In this document: piece by piece, positions 23,388 to 28,264 of the stretch | How positions within the stretch are numbered: position 1 is the stretch's first letter | How the letters are laid out: every line of letters begins with the position of its first letter | Origin: Porphyromonadaceae bacterium UBA7332 | GTDB lineage: Bacteria > Bacteroidota > Bacteroidia > Bacteroidales > UBA7332 | DNA length: 28,264 bases | Assembly: GCA_002471225.1 (NCBI GenBank) | Contig: DKPO01000045.1 | Span: 76,471 to 104,734 of the forward strand | Reading direction: 5' to 3' | Notes under the pieces: generated by a model | Database searches by the model: none | Seen by the model: only the letters and a program-made list of their open reading frames with translations | What the model was told of the DNA's origin: nothing | Program-made: the position numbers and the translations under genes

Positions 23388-24766
23388 TATTCAGCTTTTA
23401 ATATGATATTAAATACATTATCATTACCTGGATTTATCGGGACTTTTCGCCCATCTTCTGTATAAATAGTAAGAGTAGTAGCAGAACCTGTACTCATTTT
23501 TCGTTTCGCTTTAATCCGGATAACAGAAGATTCTCCATTATTACCTCTACTGATCCCCTGGGATACTGCCTGATCCGAATAATCAAATTCAAAATCTGCC
23601 CCATTACTTAATGTAGCAAACCATCTTTTACCCGAAGGCCTAATTAAAGAAAATCCACACTCTGCAGATTGATTGTAGCTTATAGAAACCTCATTTGAAT
23701 TTATAAAGTTTGTACCTGTCTTCCAGGCAAATGAACATTGCAAAAGAGGATTAAACTCCGTATCAATACTTTCCTTATCCCATGGTAGAATACTTACTAT
23801 AAAGTCTCCTATTTCTGAAAGTGTACCCTGGACCAGATAATGATTGTTCCTGACCACCTGATAATCTGAATAGCCTGTTTCGCTTCTTAGTCCTAAAGGA
23901 ATATTATAAGTAACAGGAATATTATTAACCAAAGCGTCAATTCTTACTATAGTCGCTTTGGTTTCATCTTTTTGGTTCTCAAAAAGCTTCTCACTTATAA
24001 GACGATTTTCGAAAACAGATTGATAATTATTATTTACATTTTGAGGGAGAGATAAAGATCCTGAAAATGAATTAATCGTAATCACTTTATTATCATTAAT
24101 ACTATTGCCTCCAAATTTGAATGTTTCGGCGGTCTGAATGATATTAACATTCTTAATTACGTAATTGTATCCGGACTCCTTATTTAATTTCAAAGATACT
24201 TTTGCCATAATTCGTTGAAGTGGGGCCTTGTATCCGTTCAAAAAATCACCTCCGTTATCGCTGACCAAACCCATATTCTCATCTGTTGCATTGGAACGAA
24301 TTTCAATATTATTGATTGCAAGTAACGGAATACTTCTTTCTTCAATGGCTTGCCACATCTGACTATCCAATACAAAATCATTAATCTCACTGATAAATTT
24401 AGAAGTCGAAAAAACCTTCGTCATTGACATTGATTCGTTTGCAATCAGATATGCCCGATATTTTCCGGGCTTAACACTTACCTTGATAGAAGAACCCAGA
24501 GAAACAGTAAGACCATTATCTAAAGTGGTTCTATTCACAATAATAAAACCTGATATTTGTTCTGCCAGAACCAATCGATAATTAGATATCTCCAATGGTA
24601 TATCACTTTGTTCTTGAGGCATAAGTATGTTTACACCAAACTGGACTTGTTTATCTTCTGATGTACTAATGTCCTGTTCATTCTTATCACAACCAACCAT
24701 ACATAGACTGACAATGTACATTAGTACAAACAATAGCCGGCTTCTGTAAATATTATATGTATACAT
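23387..24766 (-). CDS. Fim2 accessory fimbrillin, 459 aa
   Basis: Counterpart of the 465-residue protein at 7660-9057. Signal peptide with lipobox MVGC (Cys26). Shared features are KVSLKLNKES, VVRNNHYLVQGTL, VSILPWDKE, and the C-terminal block RWFATLSNGADFEFDYSDQ and AVSQGISRGN. It differs in one point: the strand VQFGVNILMP is not followed by any lysine or arginine near residues 45-52, so the maturation site common to the other accessory subunits is missing. This could mean it is not cleaved, for example because it caps or initiates the polymer. Its TAA stop overlaps the next start codon by one base. Confidence 0.68.
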   Translation of the reverse strand: MYTYNIYRSRLLFVLMYIVSLCMVGCDKNEQDISTSEDKQVQFGVNILMPQEQSDIPLEISNYRLVLAEQISGFIIVNRTTLDNGLTVSLGSSIKVSVKPGKYRAYLIANESMSMTKVFSTSKFISEINDFVLDSQMWQAIEERSIPLLAINNIEIRSNATDENMGLVSDNGGDFLNGYKAPLQRIMAKVSLKLNKESGYNYVIKNVNIIQTAETFKFGGNSINDNKVITINSFSGSLSLPQNVNNNYQSVFENRLISEKLFENQKDETKATIVRIDALVNNIPVTYNIPLGLRSETGYSDYQVVRNNHYLVQGTLSEIGDFIVSILPWDKESIDTEFNPLLQCSFAWKTGTNFINSNEVSISYNQSAECGFSLIRPSGKRWFATLSNGADFEFDYSDQAVSQGISRGNNGESSVIRIKAKRKMSTGSATTLTIYTEDGRKVPINPGNDNVFNIILKAE

Positions 24767-24787
24767 GGAAATTCAGGCTTAAGTAAA

Positions 24788-25774
24788 TTAATTCTTCTCT
24801 GGAATAACTTCTATAATCTCCCAACCATTAATCTTTATACTTATATCTAACTCCGGTGTTATATTAATATCAAACAAAAAGAGATCTTCTCTATCCAGGT
24901 CTTTTTGGGTTCTGTATTTAGGATTCTTCATTATTTGAGCCACCATGTTCTTTTTATATAATATTTGATTAGTCGAAGGAATTTGAATATTCAGTTCGGA
25001 AGGGTCATTTTCGGTAAATAAACGCATCATTACCGTACTGCATTTTAACGTATCATTATTGAGCATATATTCACCAAAAAGATACTTCAAATGTTTTGCA
25101 TGTTTATCGATCGTATTATCATTAATATAGCGACCATTCATACTTGTTATATGAACATCCATATCTTTACTAATCTCATTTCGCAATTGAGATGCAGCTA
25201 AATATTGATAACCAATAATACGAGTCTCTATTTTTTTTGTATCTCTTATCAAATCTACTGTTGCTTCAGTATAAGTACCGAAGGACACATTCAATGAGTC
25301 TGAATATCCATAAAACAAATCAGATAATCCGGGATTGACCTCCATAAACTCACCTGCTTGAAATTCATTCTTAATAATAAAAGAGAATTTACTTATATCT
25401 GTCACTCCTTTTTTCAAGGACAAATCAAAATCATCTGTCGAGGAATTAAGCATCTCTCCTATCTGGTAAGCCTCTAACCGTCCGCCAAGCACTATCAAAT
25501 TATATTTTCCGGGTTTTAACTCCAAATCCATTTTGTAGCTATTACCGAGCTTCCCTTCGCTCATATAGGTCCCTAAATATTTATTATCTGAATCAAAAAC
25601 AAATACAGATACACTCTCTACTACGTCTCCAAATAAGTTCTTATTCTGATTATTAAGCATATGGGTAAAGTGTAACCTTACACCCTGATTACAATCACTT
25701 GTGTCTTCATGAATACATGCGGTTAATAATAGCATACCAAAAGAGATCAGACATATAAAAATATTTTTAAGCAT
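24788..25774 (-). CDS. FimB/Mfa2-like fimbrial anchor lipoprotein (Fim2)
   Basis: 328 residues, lipobox LTAC (Cys20), paralogous to the protein at 9073-10071. It shares the DTSDCNQGVRLHFTHMLNN opening, VFVFDSDNKYLGTY, PGKYNLIVLGGRLEAY, MNGRYINDNTID, TENDPSELNI and ISIKINGWEI near the end. As in Fim1, there is no [ST]K[AGS] motif at residues 45-52, consistent with an anchor that keeps its N-terminal strand and remains in the outer membrane. The gene follows the major subunit after an 82-base gap containing a GC-rich hairpin. Confidence 0.85.
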   Translation of the reverse strand: MLKNIFICLISFGMLLLTACIHEDTSDCNQGVRLHFTHMLNNQNKNLFGDVVESVSVFVFDSDNKYLGTYMSEGKLGNSYKMDLELKPGKYNLIVLGGRLEAYQIGEMLNSSTDDFDLSLKKGVTDISKFSFIIKNEFQAGEFMEVNPGLSDLFYGYSDSLNVSFGTYTEATVDLIRDTKKIETRIIGYQYLAASQLRNEISKDMDVHITSMNGRYINDNTIDKHAKHLKYLFGEYMLNNDTLKCSTVMMRLFTENDPSELNIQIPSTNQILYKKNMVAQIMKNPKYRTQKDLDREDLFLFDINITPELDISIKINGWEIIEVIPEKN

Positions 25775-25798
25775 AATAATCTCCTTCTTACCTAAAAA

Positions 25799-25839
25799 GA
25801 CACAGCTGCCTGGCGCTTGCAGCCAAGCAGTCTGTTGTC
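25799..25839 (-). promoter_or_regulatory. Intercistronic hairpin after Fim2 major subunit
   Basis: GACACAGCTGCCTGGC (25799-25814) pairs with GCCAAGCAGTCTGTTGTC (25822-25839) with a 7-nt loop and two single-base bulges. The one C-A mismatch becomes a G-U pair in minus-strand RNA. It is GC-rich for this region and occupies the same position, major subunit to anchor, as the Fim1 hairpin at 10089-10123. Confidence 0.6.
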
Positions 25840-25856
25840 TATATTTATATCAATAT

Positions 25857-27170
25857 TTATTTTGCAGGTGTAACTACGACCAGATTCCATGGTAGAATAT
25901 TAATACTGCATTCTACTGTTTTATTTTTGTCATATGGTTTATCTGTCAAATCATCAATACCAAACTCAACACCACCTGTTCCGCCCGGTATTGTAACTTT
26001 TACGACTGTTGCTCCTGAAGGCAGAGTTGAGTCTGATGGTCCTGTATAAATTACAGGATTGCCATTTGTGTCTAAAATCACATTTCCGCTTGCGTCAACT
26101 GCGATATAGCTCACTCCCGGATCCTCGCCGATTATGCGATATATTTTAGCAGAAACAAAATTATTCAAATAGGCATTTCCATTTTTAAATTTCTCAATTG
26201 TGAAAAACTGAACGGCTCCGTTTTTCCAGACTTTTTCCTTACCGTCAAGATCTTTATACCATACATTATCTACAGCAACAACAATATTTGGCATATCAGA
26301 GGTATTTACAGAAGGGAAAGTATGGTATGCAAAATACTTAGTACTACCTTTTGTCAATGTATTAGGATTTGTATAGAAATCGAACAAGCCATTTTTGAAA
26401 GAATTACTAAACAAAACAGGATCAGTCGGTTTATACGGTGCATTCTGACCAATACCAAACACTGTTCCTTGTTCATAATGATTTGTAATGAAAATACCAT
26501 TCAATCTGAATTTGGTTATTTGCCCCTCTCCATAAGTGGCTGGTAAAACAGTACCAGGTACATTTTTACATCTCACAGCTCCAACTTCCAGTCTTGATAA
26601 AACAGGAGCAATAGTAATTGCTGCTTTATTAACAGAAGGGGTAACTGATCCGTCTACAATAATATTTGCTTCGCCTGACATGATAACTTCAGCCACAGGA
26701 TAAGGTGTGTCAACTCCTCCGACGGGTTGTTGTTCTTTAATGTCAAAAGCAAAGCCTTTTATAGTTGAAAGAGTATTGCCGGCAAATGGCGGATAAGTTT
26801 TATTCGCTTTATTTAAATTAGTAATTAATACGACACGATTTGCTGAAAGAGGCACTCCGGTAACAGTTATATCTTTTAATGTTCCATTTAGGGCTCCCGA
26901 AAGAGTTGTAATATCATCCCCTGTCAGACGATAAGCAAATACAGCTGAGCCGCCATCTTTGAAGAAATAGATTACACCATCTTCAACTTTAGTGTATGTA
27001 TTATCAAGCGTACCCGGTTGTTCTGCTTTTGTTGATAGCTGATCTACATTGATCTTTACAACGCGATCGCTATTAACCGTTGAATCCGGGTCTACAGGTA
27101 TTTCATTGCTTGTACAAGCAAATAAGAACAGAGCAGCAAGCATGCTCCAAAACACATTGAGATTTTTCAT
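25857..27170 (-). CDS. Mfa1-family major fimbrillin (Fim2)
   Basis: Probable shaft subunit of the second fimbria, 437 residues from the ATG at 27168-27170. This start gives a normal lipoprotein signal (MKNLNVFWSMLAALFLFAC, Cys19); an upstream ATG at 27195-27197 would add nine residues. The strand VVKINVDQLSTKAEQPG places Lys48 at the maturation site. VEDGVIYFFKDGGSAVFAYRL and VIMSGEANIIVDG match the Fim1 major subunit, and the final strand is CSINILPWNLVVVTP. It differs in carrying a longer insert before that strand (about residues 365-405, AVDASGNVILDTNGNPVIY) in place of the glycine-rich loop. It starts 103 bases after the DUF3575 gene, with no DUF3868 gene between. Confidence 0.85.
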   Translation of the reverse strand: MKNLNVFWSMLAALFLFACTSNEIPVDPDSTVNSDRVVKINVDQLSTKAEQPGTLDNTYTKVEDGVIYFFKDGGSAVFAYRLTGDDITTLSGALNGTLKDITVTGVPLSANRVVLITNLNKANKTYPPFAGNTLSTIKGFAFDIKEQQPVGGVDTPYPVAEVIMSGEANIIVDGSVTPSVNKAAITIAPVLSRLEVGAVRCKNVPGTVLPATYGEGQITKFRLNGIFITNHYEQGTVFGIGQNAPYKPTDPVLFSNSFKNGLFDFYTNPNTLTKGSTKYFAYHTFPSVNTSDMPNIVVAVDNVWYKDLDGKEKVWKNGAVQFFTIEKFKNGNAYLNNFVSAKIYRIIGEDPGVSYIAVDASGNVILDTNGNPVIYTGPSDSTLPSGATVVKVTIPGGTGGVEFGIDDLTDKPYDKNKTVECSINILPWNLVVVTPAK

Positions 27171-27273
27171 AAAATTGAGAGTAAAAAAATTAGACAATTA
27201 TATATTCGTTTATTATTTCTGTTCGTATCGCTATCAAATGTCCTTTAATTCAAAAAATAATCTATTGTTTCTT

Positions 27274-27861
27274 TTATTTCAAGATATACATTATGCTTAT
27301 TGCCGCTTTAGTTGGCCCCCAATAGTTACGGGAAGAGTTTCCAACTTTTTCTCCACATTTCACACAATTATATTTATCATACCACAAACGAACATAACCC
27401 AAACCAATTGATGCCTCCAGATTCCATCTACTACCTAATACAAATTGATATCCGTAGGTAAAACCTCCACCTGCAGCATTTCCTTCATACCTGTAATGAT
27501 TGGAATCCTTCCCTAATAACCAAGGTAGTTTATGCTTTGATATATTGAATTGAGAAAATAAAAGATGAGTTCCGAAAAAATGTCCGGAAAATTTCTGACA
27601 CAGCCAATAACGAGCCTCCGGTTCAATGAGCCAGTGCACAAGTTTCCTGTTATCTGAAAGTGAGCCTTTCAGATTCCATGGATTATATCCACCTGATATA
27701 TCTAATGTCCATCGGGGTGATATTCCAAATTCCGCACCTAAATTTGGAGTTAACGTTATAGCTCCATAAAGAAGATTTGTTTTAACTGCAATCTTTTGTG
27801 CTGAGTGATTAACTGAATAGAATAGCATCATAATCAGCACACAGAGATTTATTTTTTTCAT
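27274..27861 (-). CDS. DUF3575 outer-membrane protein (Fim2)
   Basis: A 195-residue protein, the same length as the Fim1 copy and clearly homologous throughout. Type I signal peptide MKKINLCVLIMMLFYSVNHSAQ. Conserved blocks are KTNLLYGAITLTPNLGAEF, DISGGYNPWNLKG, RKLVHWLIEPEARYWLC, FNISKHKLPWLLG, YEGNAAGGGFTYGYQF and GLGYVRLWYDKYNCVKCGEK, with the CxxC pair retained. The strand pattern suggests a small outer-membrane beta-barrel. It is the first gene of Fim2. DUF3575 proteins are associated with Mfa1-type operons, but their task in assembly is not established. Confidence 0.82.
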   Translation of the reverse strand: MKKINLCVLIMMLFYSVNHSAQKIAVKTNLLYGAITLTPNLGAEFGISPRWTLDISGGYNPWNLKGSLSDNRKLVHWLIEPEARYWLCQKFSGHFFGTHLLFSQFNISKHKLPWLLGKDSNHYRYEGNAAGGGFTYGYQFVLGSRWNLEASIGLGYVRLWYDKYNCVKCGEKVGNSSRNYWGPTKAAISIMYILK

Positions 27862-28264
27862 ATCAATATTTTATATCTGTCAACGTCCATCAATTACTGC
27901 CTATAATCTTCGATACTTAAAGACTTATTAATATCTGAAACTTGTATCTAAAACTAAGCGAGTGAGAGCAAGTTAAGGTTTATACTTTTAACTTCTTATT
28001 TTTTATATCAAGAATATCAATTAATCGACTATTTCTAAATTCCTGTTTGTATATTCAAAACGAAACTAATGAACATTTGTTCTACATAAATTATCATTAA
28101 ACACAAATCTCTAATAAAACGGAATAATATGACTGCTATAAGGTCTATAAATTAACAAATCGTTCCGATCCATACTATTTTATAAATTAAAAATCATAAA
28201 ACAGGACTCTCAAATTAATCTTTAAACCAACATGAATTTAACAATCGGATAGGAGGTGATGGAT
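27862..28264. other. Region upstream of Fim2, right edge of window
   Basis: The last 403 bases are AT-rich and contain no credible gene. They should hold the Fim2 promoter, but I find no perfect minus-strand TAnnTTTG. The very end (28250-28264) reads ATAGGAGGTGATGGA on the plus strand, a strong Shine-Dalgarno-like sequence that may precede a gene outside the window. Confidence 0.5.

Noticed and set aside
27049..27411. Plus-strand 120-codon open frame across the Fim2 DUF3575/major-subunit junction
   Set aside because: It overlaps two confident minus-strand genes and has low-complexity composition without recognisable features.
27969..28016. AAGTTAA/TTAACTT hairpin followed by T-rich sequence on the plus strand
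   Set aside because: The stem is seven A/T-dominated pairs, no plus-strand gene precedes it, and such structures are expected by chance in this AT-rich region.
28250..28264. AGGAGGTGAT resembling the complement of the 16S rRNA 3' end, or a gene start on the plus strand
   Set aside because: The sequence stops too soon to judge. No upstream rRNA-like sequence is present, and the ATG at 28259 is only two bases from the GGAGG.

Overview
The window looks like a chromosomal segment from an AT-rich member of Bacteroidales. The evidence is gene content (Mfa1/Mfa2-type fimbrial operons with DUF3575 and DUF3868 partners, a DUF4369-thioredoxin lipoprotein, a bacterial GH3 protein), abundant lipoprotein signal peptides, and a textbook Bacteroidota promoter (TTTG, 20 nt, TAnnTTTG) at 814-845. 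The low GC would suit something like Dysgonomonas better than Bacteroides, but that is a guess.

Left edge (1-3781): the N-terminal part of an NhaC-type Na+/H+ antiporter on the minus strand, then a divergent intergenic region holding a strong promoter and a short leader or small RNA (about 850-920) that ends in an intrinsic terminator. A GH3-family acyl-adenylating enzyme and a thioredoxin-fold lipoprotein follow on the plus strand. A bidirectional terminator (3742-3781) separates these from the long minus-strand block.

Minus-strand block (3782-27861), about 24 kb of surface-structure genes in three transcription units. Read in the direction of transcription (right to left): (a) Fim2, 27861-19463: DUF3575 barrel, major fimbrillin, Mfa2-like anchor and three large accessory/tip lipoproteins, ending in a terminator at 19377-19427. 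(b) A four-gene array of paralogous cysteine-rich lipoproteins, 19032-13872, in the order short, long, short, long, ending in a terminator at 13708-13749. (c) Fim1, 12993-3782: the same gene order as Fim2 plus a DUF3868/OmpA-like gene. Fim1 and Fim2 are paralogous operons.

How it may work together: DUF3575 and DUF3868/OmpA proteins would serve the outer membrane, the major fimbrillin would build the shaft, the Mfa2-like protein would anchor it, and the three large proteins would form the tip. Eleven of twelve non-anchor subunits, including all four array proteins, carry a lone basic residue, usually in [ST]K[AGS], at residues 45-52 just after an alternating hydrophobic beta-strand. This matches the position where P. 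gingivalis FimA and Mfa1 are cleaved by Arg-gingipain before donor-strand polymerisation. The two Mfa2-like anchors lack it. I infer that the array encodes a previously unlabelled, disulfide-rich branch of polymerisable fimbrillin-like proteins, two of them with an added jelly-roll-like C-terminal domain.

RNA-level structure is notable: hairpins follow both major-subunit genes and two array genes, and a 22-bp-period tandem array of quasi-palindromes sits at 13478-13561 upstream of Fim1.
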